In this document: positions 1 to 9,549 of the stretch, piece by piece
Layout of the letters: every line of letters starts with the position of its first letter
Numbering within the stretch: the first letter of the stretch is position 1
Source of the DNA: Rhodocyclaceae bacterium
GTDB taxonomy: Bacteria > Pseudomonadota > Gammaproteobacteria > Burkholderiales > Rhodocyclaceae
Assembly: GCA_030824115.1 (NCBI GenBank)
Contig: JAVBYI010000012.1
Coordinates: 33,280-97,279, forward strand
DNA length: 64,000 bases
Direction of reading: 5' to 3'
The notes under the pieces: generated by a model
What the model saw: the letters and a program-made list of their open reading frames with translations, nothing else
The model's database searches: none
What the model was told of the DNA's origin: nothing
Position numbers and translations under genes: made by a program

Positions 1-799
1 GGGTGCGCTCGAACCATTCGCGATCTTCGATGGCCGCGACGGCGCCGGCCAATGCCAGTCGATCCAGCGGGTAGGAATTAAAGCTGTTCTTGACGCGCTC
101 GAGGGCGTCGATCAGGTCGGGATGGCCGACCGCAAAGCCGACACGCAGACCGGCTAGCGAGCGTGACTTGGAGAGCGTTTGCACGACCAGCAGATTCGGG
201 TAGCGCTTGACCAAGGTGACTGCACTTTCACCGCCGAAGTCGATGTAAGCCTCATCCACGACGATGACCGAATCCGGATTGGCGTCGAGCAGGCGGGCGA
301 TATCGCCCAGCGGCAACAGACGACCGGTGGGCGCATTTGGGTTGGGGAAGATAATGCCGCCGTTCGGACGCTGGTAATCATCCACCCGGATGGCAAACTC
401 GGCGTCCAGTGGTACGGTCGCGTATTCGATGTCATACAGTCTGCAATAAACCGGATAGAAGCTGTAGCTGATGTCAGGGAAAAGGATTGGCTGATCATGT
501 TTCAGCAAGCCAAGGAAGACGTGCGCCAACACTTCATCGGAACCATTGCCGACAAATACGTTGCGTGGTTCGATGTCGCCAAAATAGGTGGCAACTGCTT
601 CTTTGAGTCGTTCGCCATTCGGGTCGGGATATAGCCGCAGGCTATCGCCGACCTCGCGGGAGATGGCCTCGCTGACTTTGGGTGAGGGCCCGTAGGGGTT
701 CTCGTTGGTGTTCAGCTTGACGAGATTGGGCAGCTTGGGCTGCTCGCCCGGAACGTAGGGCTGCAATGCAAGTGCAGTGGCACTCCAGAATCGGCTCAT
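1..799 (-). CDS. hisC: Histidinol-phosphate aminotransferase, C-terminus cut by window edge
   Basis: PLP-dependent enzyme converting imidazole-acetol phosphate to histidinol phosphate in histidine biosynthesis. The reverse-strand frame opens at the ATG at 799 with [20 protein letters not shown] and continues to the window edge. Visible family features are [11 protein letters not shown] near the start, VVDEAYIDF, and [10 protein letters not shown], which carries the Schiff-base lysine. About 266 residues are present and the last third or so lies outside the window. It is divergent from hisB with about 97 bp between start codons, although hisC is usually co-directional with hisB in betaproteobacterial his operons. 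Family assignment is secure. It could be one of two hisC paralogues. Confidence 0.93.
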   Translation of the reverse strand, partial: MSRFWSATALALQPYVPGEQPKLPNLVKLNTNENPYGPSPKVSEAISREVGDSLRLYPDPNGERLKEAVATYFGDIEPRNVFVGNGSDEVLAHVFLGLLKHDQPILFPDISYSFYPVYCRLYDIEYATVPLDAEFAIRVDDYQRPNGGIIFPNPNAPTGRLLPLGDIARLLDANPDSVIVVDEAYIDFGGESAVTLVKRYPNLLVVQTLSKSRSLAGLRVGFAVGHPDLIDALERVKNSFNSYPLDRLALAGAVAAIEDREWFERT

Positions 800-896
800 G
801 GTGGGGTGATGGCGGGGTTGCAATGGCGACAGAATGGTACGTGGTGGTATTATCGCCCGGCTTGCAACCATTGGCAAAACACGGACAGACACCGTC

Positions 897-1496
897 ATGG
901 CTACGATACAGCGCACCGCCGATATTCACCGCACCACGCTGGAAACCCAGATCCGCGTCAAGCTCGATCTGGAAGGGACTGGCAAGTCGCAACTGGCGAC
1001 AGGCGTCGGTTTCTTTGATCACATGCTGGATCAGATCGCCCGTCATGGTCTGATCGACATGCAGGTCGATGCACGGGGTGATCTGCACATCGATGCGCAC
1101 CACACGGTCGAGGATGTCGGCATCACGCTTGGTCAGGCATTGGCACAGGCACTCGGTGACAAGAAGGGCTTGACCCGTTACGGCCATGCGTATGTGCCCC
1201 TGGACGAGGCTCTGTCGCGCGTGGTCGTTGATTTGTCCGGCCGCCCCGGCCTGGAATTCAATGTCGATTTTGTGCGGCCACGTATTGGTGATTTCGATGT
1301 CGACCTGGTGCGCGAGTTCTTCCAGGGACTCGTCAATCATGCGGGCATCACCGTCCATATCGACAACCTGCGTGGCGTGAATGCACACCACCAGGCCGAA
1401 ACTGTGTTCAAGGCTTTTGCGCGTGCCTTGCGCATGGCGATGACGGCCGATCCGCGTCTCGGCGAGGCCGTGCCTTCCACGAAGGGCAGCCTGTAA
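897..1496 (+). CDS. hisB: Imidazoleglycerol-phosphate dehydratase
   Basis: Dehydrates imidazoleglycerol phosphate to imidazole-acetol phosphate. The 199-residue product is the monofunctional size, without a phosphatase domain. Metal-binding motifs HHTVED near residue 63 and AHHQAE near residue 166, plus GFFDHML, are intact. I chose the ATG at 897 because [19 protein letters not shown] matches the usual compact N-terminus; the frame is open back to 834. No strong ribosome-binding site is visible. It is the first gene of the forward his cluster. Confidence 0.95.
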   Translation: MATIQRTADIHRTTLETQIRVKLDLEGTGKSQLATGVGFFDHMLDQIARHGLIDMQVDARGDLHIDAHHTVEDVGITLGQALAQALGDKKGLTRYGHAYVPLDEALSRVVVDLSGRPGLEFNVDFVRPRIGDFDVDLVREFFQGLVNHAGITVHIDNLRGVNAHHQAETVFKAFARALRMAMTADPRLGEAVPSTKGSL

Positions 1497-1525
1497 TATT
1501 CCTTTGTAGGTTCGAAAAGCGAGCG

Positions 1526-2164
1526 ATGAATACTGTAGCAATCGTCGATTACGGCATGGGCAACCTGCGCTCGGTGGCGAAGGCCGTCGAACATGTGGCG
1601 CCAACAGCCAAGGTTATCGTCACCGCCAATCCGGCGGATCTGTCAGCAGCCGATCGGATCATTGTGCCGGGGCAGGGTGCGATGCCCGATTGCATGCGCG
1701 AACTCAAGGCACGCCAGCTCGCCGATGCGGTGATCCAGATGGCGGCGAGCAAACCTTTCCTGGGCATCTGTATCGGGCAGCAAATGCTGTTCGAGCATAG
1801 TGAAGAAGGCGATGTGGCCGGTCTGGGGCTGTTCCCCGGTCAGGTACGCCGCTTTCCAGCTGAAGCGATGCATGATGCCGCGGGTATCCCGTTGAAAGTG
1901 CCGCACATGGGCTGGAATGGCGTGCGCCAGTCAGAGTCACATCCGCTCTGGCAGGGCATTGCCGATGGCGAGCGTTTCTATTTCGTCCATAGCTATTATG
2001 TTGAGCCTGCCAGCCCCGAGGTGATTGCCGGTTCGACGCATTACGGCATTATCTTTACCAGTGCGGTGGCGCGCGCCAACATTTTTGCCGTACAGTTCCA
2101 CCCGGAAAAGAGTGCCGCTGCCGGCCTCAAGCTGCTTGAAAATTTCATGCACTGGAATCCATAA
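1526..2164 (+). CDS. hisH: Imidazole glycerol phosphate synthase, glutaminase subunit
   Basis: Class I glutamine amidotransferase that supplies ammonia to HisF. It has 212 residues. The nucleophile is Cys82 in LGICIGQQ, and the His/Glu pair is in FHPEKS near residue 192. It starts [17 protein letters not shown], the canonical opening. It lies 29 bp after hisB and 38 bp before hisA, and hisF is two genes downstream, so both subunits of the synthase are in one operon. Confidence 0.96.
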   Translation: MNTVAIVDYGMGNLRSVAKAVEHVAPTAKVIVTANPADLSAADRIIVPGQGAMPDCMRELKARQLADAVIQMAASKPFLGICIGQQMLFEHSEEGDVAGLGLFPGQVRRFPAEAMHDAAGIPLKVPHMGWNGVRQSESHPLWQGIADGERFYFVHSYYVEPASPEVIAGSTHYGIIFTSAVARANIFAVQFHPEKSAAAGLKLLENFMHWNP

Positions 2165-2202
2165 CCCATTTTATTGGCTCACTTTTTGGATCAAGACTTC
2201 CC

Positions 2203-2946
2203 ATGCTGCTGATTCCTGCGATCGACCTGAAAGATGGGCATTGTGTGCGTCTCAAACAAGGCGCGATGGACGATGCCACCGTGTTCTCCGAAGACCCGGG
2301 CGCGATGGCCCGCCACTGGATCGACCAGGGGGCGCGCCGCCTGCATCTGGTCGACCTGAATGGTGCGTTTGCCGGCAAGCCCAAGAACGAGACGGCGATC
2401 AAGGCCATTCTTGATGAAGTGGGGGATGAGATTCCCGTGCAACTGGGCGGCGGCATCCGCGATCTCGATACCATCGAGCGTTGTCTCGACGATGGCATCA
2501 GCTACGTCATCATCGGTACGGCAGCCGTCAAGAATCCCGGTTTCCTGCACGATGCATGTACCGCGTTCCCTGGCCACATCATCGTCGGTCTGGACGCCAA
2601 GGATGGCAAGGTGGCCGTGGATGGCTGGTCGAAAATGACCGGCCACGACGTGATCGACCTCGCCAAAAAGTTCGAGGATTATGGCGTCGAAGGCGTGATT
2701 TATACTGACATCGGTCGTGACGGCATGCTCTCCGGCGTGAATGTGGATGCGACGCTTAAACTCGCCCAGGCCTTGCGCATTCCGGTCATCGCCAGCGGCG
2801 GCATCGCCAGCATTGAGGACGTCACCGCCCTTTGCAAGGTGGCTGATGAAGGCATCATGGGGGCCATTACCGGCCGTGCCATTTATGAGGGCAAGCTTGA
2901 TTTCCGTAAGGCGCAGGCCGAAGCGGACAAGTGCGCCAAAAAATAA
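2203..2946 (+). CDS. hisA: ProFAR isomerase
   Basis: Phosphoribosylformimino-5-aminoimidazole carboxamide ribotide isomerase, a (beta/alpha)8 barrel of 247 residues. The two catalytic aspartates are visible: Asp8 in AIDLKDG and the one in TDIGRDGM near residue 134. Phosphate-binding loops GGGIRD and ASGGIAS are present. It is separated from hisF by 5 bp. Confidence 0.97.
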   Translation: MLLIPAIDLKDGHCVRLKQGAMDDATVFSEDPGAMARHWIDQGARRLHLVDLNGAFAGKPKNETAIKAILDEVGDEIPVQLGGGIRDLDTIERCLDDGISYVIIGTAAVKNPGFLHDACTAFPGHIIVGLDAKDGKVAVDGWSKMTGHDVIDLAKKFEDYGVEGVIYTDIGRDGMLSGVNVDATLKLAQALRIPVIASGGIASIEDVTALCKVADEGIMGAITGRAIYEGKLDFRKAQAEADKCAKK

Positions 2947-2951
2947 ATCCC

Positions 2952-3710
2952 ATGCTTGCCAAACGCATCATTCCCTGCCTTGACGTCAGTGCCGGGCGCG
3001 TCGTCAAGGGCGTGAACTTCGTTGAACTGCGCGATGCCGGTGATCCGGTCGAGATTGCGCGCCGCTACGACGAACAGGGCGCCGATGAAATTACCTTCCT
3101 CGACATCACGGCCAGTTCCGACCAGCGCGACATCATTCTCGATATCGTCCAGGCTTGTGCCGAGCAGGTCTTTATTCCCCTGACGGTGGGTGGCGGCGTG
3201 CGCAAGGTCGAGGATGTGCGGCGTCTGCTCAACGCCGGCGCCGACAAGGTCAGCATGAACACAGCCGCCGTGCAGAATCCGCAACTGGTTGCCGATGCGG
3301 CCGGTAAAGTCGGCTCGCAGTGCATTGTCGTGGCCATCGACGCCAAACAGACCAGCCCGGGCAAGTGGGAGGTGTTTACCCACGGCGGGCGCAACAACAC
3401 GCATATCGATGCGATCGATTGGGCAAAACAGGTGACCGCGCTGGGCGCAGGCGAAATCCTGCTGACCAGCATGGATCGTGACGGCACCAAGAATGGTTTT
3501 GATCTCGGCCTGACGCGCGCGGTTTCCGATGCCGTGTCGATCCCCGTTATCGCCAGCGGTGGCGTGGGCAACCTGCAGCATCTCGCCGATGGCGTGACCC
3601 AGGGCCGTGCCGATGCCGTGCTGGCTGCCAGCATCTTCCACTATGGCGAATACACCGTGCGCCAGGCCAAAGAACACATGCGGGCGCAGGGGATTGAGGT
3701 GCGGCTGTGA
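2952..3710 (+). CDS. hisF: Imidazole glycerol phosphate synthase, cyclase subunit
   Basis: Half-barrel relative of HisA that uses HisH-derived ammonia to form IGP and AICAR. It has 252 residues from the ATG at 2952 ([12 protein letters not shown]); the frame extends seven codons upstream into the hisA stop region. Asp11 ([12 protein letters not shown]) and Asp in [11 protein letters not shown] are the catalytic pair. Its stop overlaps the hisI GTG start (GTGA), implying translational coupling. Confidence 0.97.
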   Translation: MLAKRIIPCLDVSAGRVVKGVNFVELRDAGDPVEIARRYDEQGADEITFLDITASSDQRDIILDIVQACAEQVFIPLTVGGGVRKVEDVRRLLNAGADKVSMNTAAVQNPQLVADAAGKVGSQCIVVAIDAKQTSPGKWEVFTHGGRNNTHIDAIDWAKQVTALGAGEILLTSMDRDGTKNGFDLGLTRAVSDAVSIPVIASGGVGNLQHLADGVTQGRADAVLAASIFHYGEYTVRQAKEHMRAQGIEVRL

Positions 3711-4093
3711 GCAAGAAGTGGCTGAATGACGTGAAGTGGGACGAGCAGGGCCTCGTCCCCGTCATCGCGCAGGACGCGCACACGGGCGAGGTGCTGATGT
3801 TCGCCTGGATGAACCGCGAAGCGCTGGAAAAAACCGCGCAATTGGGCGAGGCGGTGTATTGGTCGCGCTCGCGCCGAAAGCTCTGGCACAAGGGCGAGGA
3901 ATCCGGCCATACGCAGAAGGTGGTCGAGGTTCGCACCGATTGCGATAACGACGTCGTGCTGCTCAAGGTCGAGCAGACCGGCGGAATCGCCTGTCATACC
4001 GGCCGGCGTAGTTGTTTCTTCAACAGGCTTGAAACAGAGATGTGGCAGGATGTCGAGCCCGTGCTGAAAGACCCCAAGGAAATCTACAAATGA
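3707..4093 (+). CDS. hisI: Phosphoribosyl-AMP cyclohydrolase
   Basis: Opens the purine ring of PR-AMP. The 128-residue protein is the stand-alone type, with hisE as a separate following gene. Zinc and magnesium ligands are visible in [13 protein letters not shown] and [10 protein letters not shown]. It starts at a GTG overlapping the hisF stop and its own stop overlaps the hisE ATG, so hisF, hisI and hisE look translationally coupled. Confidence 0.96.
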   Translation: MSKKWLNDVKWDEQGLVPVIAQDAHTGEVLMFAWMNREALEKTAQLGEAVYWSRSRRKLWHKGEESGHTQKVVEVRTDCDNDVVLLKVEQTGGIACHTGRRSCFFNRLETEMWQDVEPVLKDPKEIYK

Positions 4094-4416
4094 TCGATCT
4101 CGAAGTCATCCACCGCATTCAGGACACCCTGGAAGCCCGCAAGGGGGCGGCCCCCGATTCCTCGTATGTGGCCAGTCTTTACGCCAAGGGTACCGACGCC
4201 ATCTGCAAGAAGATTGCCGAGGAAGGCGCGGAAGTCATTATGGCGGCCAAGGATGGCGATCGTCTGCATCTGGTGCGTGAAACTTGCGACTTGTGGTTTC
4301 ACAGTATGGTTTTGCTGTCGCACTTTGGCATTGGTGTCGATGACATCATGATGGAGTTCCGTCGCCGCGAAGGCATTTCCGGCATCGACGAAAAGGCCAG
4401 CCGAGGCAAGCAATGA
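4090..4416 (+). CDS. hisE: Phosphoribosyl-ATP pyrophosphatase
   Basis: Hydrolyses PR-ATP to PR-AMP, the step before HisI. It has 108 residues from the ATG at 4090, which overlaps the hisI stop codon. It is alpha-helical of the MazG-like type, with [14 protein letters not shown] providing the acidic metal-binding helix. The stop overlaps the start of the following HIT-family gene at 4413. Confidence 0.95.
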   Translation: MIDLEVIHRIQDTLEARKGAAPDSSYVASLYAKGTDAICKKIAEEGAEVIMAAKDGDRLHLVRETCDLWFHSMVLLSHFGIGVDDIMMEFRRREGISGIDEKASRGKQ

Positions 4417-4763
4417 GCGACTGTATTTTTTGCAAGATCGTGCGCGGGGAGATTCCCTGCAACAAGATTTATGAGGATGACGACCTCTTTGCCTTCCACG
4501 ACATTGCACCGCAGGCGCCGGTACATTTCATGGTGATTCCGAAGTTACACCTCGCCTCGCTGGCCGATGCGGATGTGCGCCACGCCCCGATGCTTGGCAA
4601 ATTGTTCGCCAAGGTGGGTGAACTGGCCCGCAGCCAGGGACTGACGGATGGCTTCCGTACCATCGTCAACACCGGTAGGGTGGGTCAGCAGGAGGTGTAT
4701 CATCTTCACGTTCATATCGTCGGCGGGCCGGATCGTCTCGGCCCCATGCTGGCGCACAAATAA
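4413..4763 (+). CDS. hinT: HIT-family purine nucleoside phosphoramidase
   Basis: The 116-residue histidine-triad protein carries the signature HLHVHIVGG near its C-terminus, and CxxC (CIFCK) at the N-terminus as in HinT. The family hydrolyses adenosine phosphoramidates. It overlaps hisE by 4 bp and sits between his and tat genes, an arrangement I recall from many betaproteobacteria. Its role in histidine synthesis, if any, is not established by the sequence. Confidence 0.92.
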   Translation: MSDCIFCKIVRGEIPCNKIYEDDDLFAFHDIAPQAPVHFMVIPKLHLASLADADVRHAPMLGKLFAKVGELARSQGLTDGFRTIVNTGRVGQQEVYHLHVHIVGGPDRLGPMLAHK

Positions 4764-4780
4764 ATCCGGAGGAGAGACTG

Positions 4781-5008
4781 ATGGGAAGCTTTAGTATCTG
4801 GCACTGGCTAATTGTGCTGGTCATCGTCATGCTGGTTTTCGGCACCAAGAAACTGCGCAATATCGGCTCTGACCTGGGCGGTGCGGTCAAGGGCTTCAAG
4901 GATGGCATGAAGGAAGGCACCCAGGCCCAGACCGATGCCAAGCAGGTTCAGGATCAAGCCGGTAATACCATTGAGGGCCAGGCCCGCAAGGAAGAGACCA
5001 AGTCCTGA
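4781..5008 (+). CDS. tatA: Twin-arginine translocase subunit TatA
   Basis: The 75-residue protein has one N-terminal membrane helix ([17 protein letters not shown]), the [10 protein letters not shown] hinge, and an amphipathic helix beginning [13 protein letters not shown]. It forms the protein-conducting part of the Tat pathway. A GGAGGAGAG ribosome-binding site precedes the ATG. Two proteins in this window with apparent Tat signals, SoxB and SoxY, are likely substrates. Confidence 0.96.
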   Translation: MGSFSIWHWLIVLVIVMLVFGTKKLRNIGSDLGGAVKGFKDGMKEGTQAQTDAKQVQDQAGNTIEGQARKEETKS

Positions 5009-5025
5009 CGCCTTAGTCTTTTCGC

Positions 5026-5047
5026 CGTCTTACCAGCGCCGACTTTT
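5026..5047 (+). repeat. 22-bp dispersed repeat, copy 1 (intergenic tatA/tatB)
   Basis: One mismatch to the window consensus CGTC-Y-TGC-CAGCGCCGAC-W-TTT. It lies in the 49-bp tatA-tatB spacer, just ahead of the tatB GTG start, so it is part of the tatB leader. Confidence 0.85.
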
Positions 5048-5057
5048 TCAGCACACC

Positions 5058-5423
5058 GTGTTCGATATCGGGTTTACCGAACTGATGGTCATTGCCCTCG
5101 TCGGGCTGATCGTCATCGGGCCGGAACGTATGCCCAAAGTGGCGCGCACAGTGGGTCATCTGCTCGGGCGCTTGCAGCGTTACGTCAGCGATGTGAAGTC
5201 GGACATTAACCGTGAAATGCAGCTCGACGAGTTGAAAAAGTTGCAGACTCAGGTGGTCGATCAGGCGCACGACATGGAGCGTCAGGTGAACGAACAACTC
5301 AACTCGGTTGAAACCAGTCTCAACCAGTCTATTGTGGCTGCCGGGGAGTTAAAGCCAGAGCCGGAGGCTATGCCTGCCCTATCGGATAGCACAGTGCCCT
5401 CAGATACCAAGCCCGCCGCGTGA
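5058..5423 (+). CDS. tatB: Twin-arginine translocase subunit TatB
   Basis: Substrate-binding partner of TatC. I chose the GTG at 5058 because it gives the canonical opening MFDIGFTELM followed by the membrane helix and the IGPERMPK hinge; the frame is open upstream to 4935 but that part overlaps tatA. It has 121 residues, with a long amphipathic helix and a Pro/Glu-rich tail. A copy of the dispersed 22-bp repeat lies immediately upstream, and no good ribosome-binding site is visible. Confidence 0.9.
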   Translation: MFDIGFTELMVIALVGLIVIGPERMPKVARTVGHLLGRLQRYVSDVKSDINREMQLDELKKLQTQVVDQAHDMERQVNEQLNSVETSLNQSIVAAGELKPEPEAMPALSDSTVPSDTKPAA

Positions 5424-6265
5424 TGGAAACCCCGCAGGAAAGTTTCATCTCCCATTTGGTCGAGTTGCGTGATCGCCTGATCCGCGCCCTGGTGTTTGTG
5501 CTGGTCATTTTCCTTGGGTTGGTGAACTGGGCGCGTGACATCTACACGCTGCTGGCTGCGCCGATGCTGGCGGCCCTGCCGGAAGGCGGGCAGATGATCG
5601 CCACGGATGTTGCCGGCGCCTTCTTTGTGCCGATGAAGGTGACCATGATGGTCGCTTTCCTGATTGCGCTGCCCTATGTGCTTTACCAGGCTTGGGCCTT
5701 TGTTGCCCCTGGCTTGTATGCCCACGAGAAGAAGCTGGCCCTGCCGCTGCTGGCAGCCAGCGTGCTGCTGTTTTTCATCGGCATGGGCTTCGCCTATTTC
5801 ATCGTCTTCCCAACCGTATTCACCTTCATCAATGCCTTTGCCCCAGAAGGGGTGGCGGTGATGACGGATATCGACAAGTATCTTTCTTTTGTCCTGTCCA
5901 CCTTCCTGGCCTTCGGCATCACTTTCGAGGTGCCGGTGGTGGTGATCGTGCTGGTGCGCGTCGGTCTGGTGACGGTCGAGAAACTCAAGGAAATCCGCCC
6001 CTACATCATCGTCGCGGCATTTGTCGTGGGTGCGATATTTACCCCTCCCGACGTACTGTCACAGTTCATGTTGGCGGTACCGATGTGGCTGCTGTATGAG
6101 TTGGGTATCGTGATGGCGCAAATCATTGGCAAGTCGGAGCGTGCCGACGAGGGCAGCTATCAGCCAGCAGGTCAGTCTGTCAGTCAGCCCATGAGCGAGG
6201 CCGAGATGGAACGCGAACTCGATCGCGCCGAGGCTGAATCCGACGCCAATCGCAACAGGGGCTGA
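5423..6265 (+). CDS. tatC: Twin-arginine translocase subunit TatC
   Basis: Polytopic receptor for twin-arginine signal peptides, 280 residues with six predicted membrane helices. The family features FISHLVELRDRL at the N-terminus and FAPEG in a periplasmic loop are present. The ATG shares its A with the tatB stop. It ends 5 bp before the convergent protease gene, with an acidic, Gln/Ser-rich C-terminal tail. Confidence 0.96.
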   Translation: METPQESFISHLVELRDRLIRALVFVLVIFLGLVNWARDIYTLLAAPMLAALPEGGQMIATDVAGAFFVPMKVTMMVAFLIALPYVLYQAWAFVAPGLYAHEKKLALPLLAASVLLFFIGMGFAYFIVFPTVFTFINAFAPEGVAVMTDIDKYLSFVLSTFLAFGITFEVPVVVIVLVRVGLVTVEKLKEIRPYIIVAAFVVGAIFTPPDVLSQFMLAVPMWLLYELGIVMAQIIGKSERADEGSYQPAGQSVSQPMSEAEMERELDRAEAESDANRNRG

Positions 6266-6270
6266 ACGCG

Positions 6271-7425
6271 TTATCTTGTCGGCTTTGGGCGCTTGCCGAT
6301 GGTGACGTTCAGGTCGCGCAATTTGCCTTCGCGGCTGACGCTAAAGGAAGCGGCTTCTCCCGGTGTCAGTCCGGCAATCAATTCCAGCATCGCCTGCGCA
6401 TCCCTGACCGGTTGACCGCCGATCCCGAGCAGAATATCTCCCGGTTTCATGCCCGCCTTGTCGGCCGGGCTGTTGCGCATTACGCCGGCAATCAGTGCAC
6501 CTGCGCTGCTTTTCAGCCCGAAGGATTCGGCCAGTTCGGCCGTCATGTCCTGAACCTCGACGCCAATCCAGCCACGCGTGACCGTGCCGGTCTTGATGAT
6601 CTGCTCCATTACACTTTTCGCGAGCGACACGGGGATGGCAAAGCCGATGCCCATCGAGCCGCCGCTTTGCGAATAGATCGCCGTGTTGATGCCGACCAGA
6701 TGGCCGTTGCTGTCCACCAGTCCGCCGCCCGAGTTGCCCGGATTGATCGCGGCATCGGTCTGGATGAAGTTCTCGAAGGTGTTGATGCCCAGGTGCGAAC
6801 GGCCGAGGGCGGAGACGATGCCGGAGGTGACGGTTTGACCGACGCCGAAAGGATTGCCAATGGCCAGCACCACATCGCCGATGCGCAGCGATTCAGCCTG
6901 GGCGAAGGTGATTGGCGTCAGCGACTGAAGATTTGAAATCTTCAGCACAGCGAGATCGGATTCCGGGTCGGCACCGACCAGTTTGGCCTTGGTCTTACGG
7001 CCATCGTACAGGGCTACCTCGATTTCATCCGCTGATTCGATGACGTGGTTGTTGGTCAGCACCAGACCATCGGCCGAGACGATGACACCGCTGCCCAAGC
7101 CGGACTGACGCTGCGATTCCGGTCCGAAGCGGTCGCCGAAGAAGTGGCGGAACACCGGGTCGTTGATGAAGGGGTGACGACGGACTTCCTGGCTGGTGAA
7201 GATATGCACGACCGCCGGCAGGGCCGCTTGCGCAGCGTCGGCAAAACTCGCCACCTTGCGCGGGTTGCCGTCTGACCGCGCCTCCTGAATGGCGACGATG
7301 GCGGGACGTTCCGGCAGCGACACTCCGCGTGGCCCGAGCCATTCGGGTTTCAGGGTTTGCACGACGAACAATCCGGCGACACTGATTGTGACGGCCTGGG
7401 CGAAAATGAGCCAGAATCTACGCAT
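6271..7425 (-). CDS. DegS/AlgW-type periplasmic serine protease with one PDZ domain
   Basis: Trypsin-like HtrA-family protease anchored by an N-terminal membrane helix (RRFWLIFAQAVTISVAGLF). The catalytic triad is visible: His in TNNHVIES near residue 125, Asp in ESDLAVLKI near 157 and Ser in GNSGGGL near 230. A single PDZ domain fills roughly residues 285-375. The 384-residue length and one PDZ match DegS/AlgW rather than DegP. Such proteases trigger regulated cleavage of anti-sigma factors in other bacteria; no rseA is adjacent here. I chose the ATG at 7425, although the frame is open to 7521. It is divergent from the nif3-like gene with 23 bp between starts. Confidence 0.92.
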   Translation of the reverse strand: MRRFWLIFAQAVTISVAGLFVVQTLKPEWLGPRGVSLPERPAIVAIQEARSDGNPRKVASFADAAQAALPAVVHIFTSQEVRRHPFINDPVFRHFFGDRFGPESQRQSGLGSGVIVSADGLVLTNNHVIESADEIEVALYDGRKTKAKLVGADPESDLAVLKISNLQSLTPITFAQAESLRIGDVVLAIGNPFGVGQTVTSGIVSALGRSHLGINTFENFIQTDAAINPGNSGGGLVDSNGHLVGINTAIYSQSGGSMGIGFAIPVSLAKSVMEQIIKTGTVTRGWIGVEVQDMTAELAESFGLKSSAGALIAGVMRNSPADKAGMKPGDILLGIGGQPVRDAQAMLELIAGLTPGEAASFSVSREGKLRDLNVTIGKRPKPTR

Positions 7426-7448
7426 GGGAATAATCAAAGGAAGAGAAG

Positions 7449-8195
7449 ATGCAGCGTGACGAATTGAACAGCTACTTGCGCGACCTGCTGGGCGTGGAAC
7501 GTTTCCACGATTATTGCCCAAACGGTCTGCAAGTGGAAGGACGCGCCGCAGTACAGCGCATCGTCTGCGGGGTGACCGCGAGCCAGGCGCTGATCGAGGC
7601 GGCGATTGAACGCAAGGCCGATGCGATTCTCGTGCACCATGGCTGGTTCTGGAAAGGCGAGGATGGGCGTGTGACCGGTTTTCGCAAGCAGCGCCTGCAA
7701 CGCCTGCTGGCGCATGACATCAACCTGTTTGCCTTCCACCTACCGCTGGATGCCCACGCCGAACTGGGCAACAACGCGCAGTTGGCCGTCCGCTTTGGTT
7801 GGCAGATCGAACGCCATTTTGGCGAGCAGGATCTGGGTTGTCTTGCCGTCCTGCCAGCGCCGACATTTGCGGGTGAATTGGCGCGTCAGGCAGCGATGGT
7901 GCTGGGGCGAACGCCGCTATTGTTGGGCGCAGCGGAACAGCCGGTGACCCGGGTGGCTTGGTGCAGCGGTGGGGCGCAGGACTGGTTCGAGGCTGCCATT
8001 GATGCCGGGGCTGATTTGTTCCTGTCCGGCGAGGTGTCTGAGCAGACGACGCATCTGGCGCGCGAGTGCGGTGTCGCCTACCTCGCCGCCGGCCACCATG
8101 CAACAGAGCGTTACGGGGTAACGGCGCTGGGCCAGCACCTGACCGAGCACTGCGGCCTTGCCTGCGAATTCATCGACATCGACAATCCGGTTTAG
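7449..8195 (+). CDS. Nif3-like dinuclear metal centre protein (YbgI family)
   Basis: The 248-residue member of the Nif3/YbgI family has metal-binding HHG near residue 63 ([10 protein letters not shown]) and the C-terminal [11 protein letters not shown] motif. The family often acts as a GTP cyclohydrolase 1 type 2-like or uncharacterised hydrolase, so no function is assigned. It carries an exact copy of the dispersed repeat, read as VLPAPTF at residues 134-140. Its stop codon overlaps the convergent FimV-like gene by 3 bp. Confidence 0.88.
   Translation: MQRDELNSYLRDLLGVERFHDYCPNGLQVEGRAAVQRIVCGVTASQALIEAAIERKADAILVHHGWFWKGEDGRVTGFRKQRLQRLLAHDINLFAFHLPLDAHAELGNNAQLAVRFGWQIERHFGEQDLGCLAVLPAPTFAGELARQAAMVLGRTPLLLGAAEQPVTRVAWCSGGAQDWFEAAIDAGADLFLSGEVSEQTTHLARECGVAYLAAGHHATERYGVTALGQHLTEHCGLACEFIDIDNPV
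7847..7868 (+). repeat. 22-bp dispersed repeat, copy 2 (in nif3-like gene)
   Basis: Exact match to the consensus (W = A). It is translated as VLPAPTF, identical to the copy in the adenylate cyclase gene. Confidence 0.9.
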
Positions 8196-9217
8196 ATGTC
8201 GCGTGCCTTGAGCATCGACGTCAGTAACAGGAACTCTTCGGCTACCGATTGCGGGAAGCCCGAGCGGGCGCCACTACGGTTGTCGGCCAACAGGTTCTGC
8301 AGGTAAACCAGACAGGCAGGGCGGTCCCATAGCTCACATAGGCGCGTGGCGATATGGGGATAGTCCTCGATGCTGTGCCGGGAGTCGGGACCGACCTGCC
8401 AATCCTCTGGCCGCACGTTGAAGTGCTGGCGTAGTTCCTCGGCGGACGTCTCGAACTCGGCCTGCTGTCCGTTCTGACGATAAATCGCCAGCAACTTCAG
8501 CCAGTGCCGTAGCGCTTGCTTGGGCTCGTTGCGGATCTGCTCGGTGAGTGTCTGCGCCGCGCCATGGCCAAGGCCCATCGACAGCATGATGTCGGCCAGT
8601 TCGAGCGCCTGGTCGGCCTGCCCCTTTGAGGGTTCCATGGCGCCAGCGCGCTGGATGTTCGAATGCGCATGAGGTTGCTTCATCTCGGCGGGCGCGGTTT
8701 TCGCCGGCGTTGCGGCGACAACTTCTGCGGGCTTTTTCGTTGTCGTTGTCTTGCGATGACGCCGCACGATCATTAGCACCAACAACAGTAACCCGATACC
8801 GGCCAGAATACTGCCCCATTCACCCAGGAAGCCGAAGATGCCGGGCGACGCAGGTTTTGGTGGGGAAAATTGGACGCCCGGTTTGGGCAAGGTGGTGGGC
8901 GGGGCCGTGACAGGTGAAGTACCGGCGGGCAGTTGCGCTACCAACTGATGGATTTCGCGTACCAGACTCTCGATGCGCGAGAGTCGTACCAGGATATCGT
9001 CAAGCAGTTTGTCCTGCTCTGCAAACCAGCGGCGCAGCGGATCATCGGCCTCCGTGGGCAAGGTCTGGCTGACCTTTAGGGCGCTGTCGACCGCGTTGGC
9101 CGTTGTTGCCCACACAGGTGTTATCGCCATGAGCAGATAGCTCAGAAGGGCAAATAACAGGCAACGAATGGGCGCGGACTTATTCAAGGGCGAACACACA
9201 ATGAGGGGTGTCCGCAT
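8192..9217 (-). CDS. FimV-like TPR membrane protein
   Basis: The 341-residue protein has an N-terminal hydrophobic signal, a coiled region near residues 60-95, a proline-rich linker, a membrane helix near 133-152 followed by basic residues, and a cytoplasmic C-terminal TPR-like domain. [18 protein letters not shown] and the following helices resemble the C-terminal region of FimV and its relatives, which act in type IV pilus assembly, twitching and polar organisation. The window also holds pilA and a PilB-like ATPase. It lacks a visible LysM domain. The similarity is by eye. Confidence 0.65.
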   Translation of the reverse strand: MRTPLIVCSPLNKSAPIRCLLFALLSYLLMAITPVWATTANAVDSALKVSQTLPTEADDPLRRWFAEQDKLLDDILVRLSRIESLVREIHQLVAQLPAGTSPVTAPPTTLPKPGVQFSPPKPASPGIFGFLGEWGSILAGIGLLLLVLMIVRRHRKTTTTKKPAEVVAATPAKTAPAEMKQPHAHSNIQRAGAMEPSKGQADQALELADIMLSMGLGHGAAQTLTEQIRNEPKQALRHWLKLLAIYRQNGQQAEFETSAEELRQHFNVRPEDWQVGPDSRHSIEDYPHIATRLCELWDRPACLVYLQNLLADNRSGARSGFPQSVAEEFLLLTSMLKARDI

Positions 9218-9278
9218 TGTGCTGGCCGTACAAAAACCTTAAAGGGCGAAATACGCGGAGAAAATGACCTTGGCGAGA

Positions 9279-9300
9279 GAAAGTCGGGGCTGACGGGACG
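9279..9300 (-). repeat. 22-bp dispersed repeat, degenerate copy (intergenic)
   Basis: Four mismatches to the consensus. It lies in the 107-bp gap upstream of the FimV-like gene. It is included because the flanking ACGCCGTCCC context matches other copies, but it is the weakest member. Confidence 0.45.
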
Positions 9301-9324
9301 GCGTCAGCAGAATGTCCGGGTCTG

Positions 9325-9549
9325 TCAGGCGCCTTCGCGCTCGGCCAGCCGCCGTAGTACCAGCGGGAAAGCGCCGGTGAGGAAGCAGGCAATCGCCGAG
9401 ACGATCAGGCCGATGCCGGCCATCGGATCGGCAAGCAGAGGATGAACGCCGTCGAGCAGGCCGGCGAATGAGGCGATACCGGCGATTGCGCAGACGATGC
9501 CGAGAAAGCTGAAGACGAGGAAGGTCCAGGGCCAGTGATGGGGTTTCAT
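9325..9549 (-). CDS. Small two-helix membrane protein coupled to paaK
   Basis: The 74-residue protein opens MKPHHWPWTFLVFSF and has two hydrophobic helices separated by a short DGVHPLLADP loop, ending in RRLAEREGA. Its ATG overlaps the stop of the upstream phenylacetate-CoA ligase (ATGA), so it is the last gene of the paaK operon and translationally coupled. I do not recognise the family. A role in phenylacetate uptake or membrane association of the ligases would be a guess from position only. Confidence 0.7.
   Translation of the reverse strand: MKPHHWPWTFLVFSFLGIVCAIAGIASFAGLLDGVHPLLADPMAGIGLIVSAIACFLTGAFPLVLRRLAEREGA

Noticed and set aside
800..896. Paired TTGCAA motifs between hisC and hisB
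   Set aside because: The imperfect and short repeats, with poor spacing to the TATTAT hexamer, do not support a specific promoter or operator.
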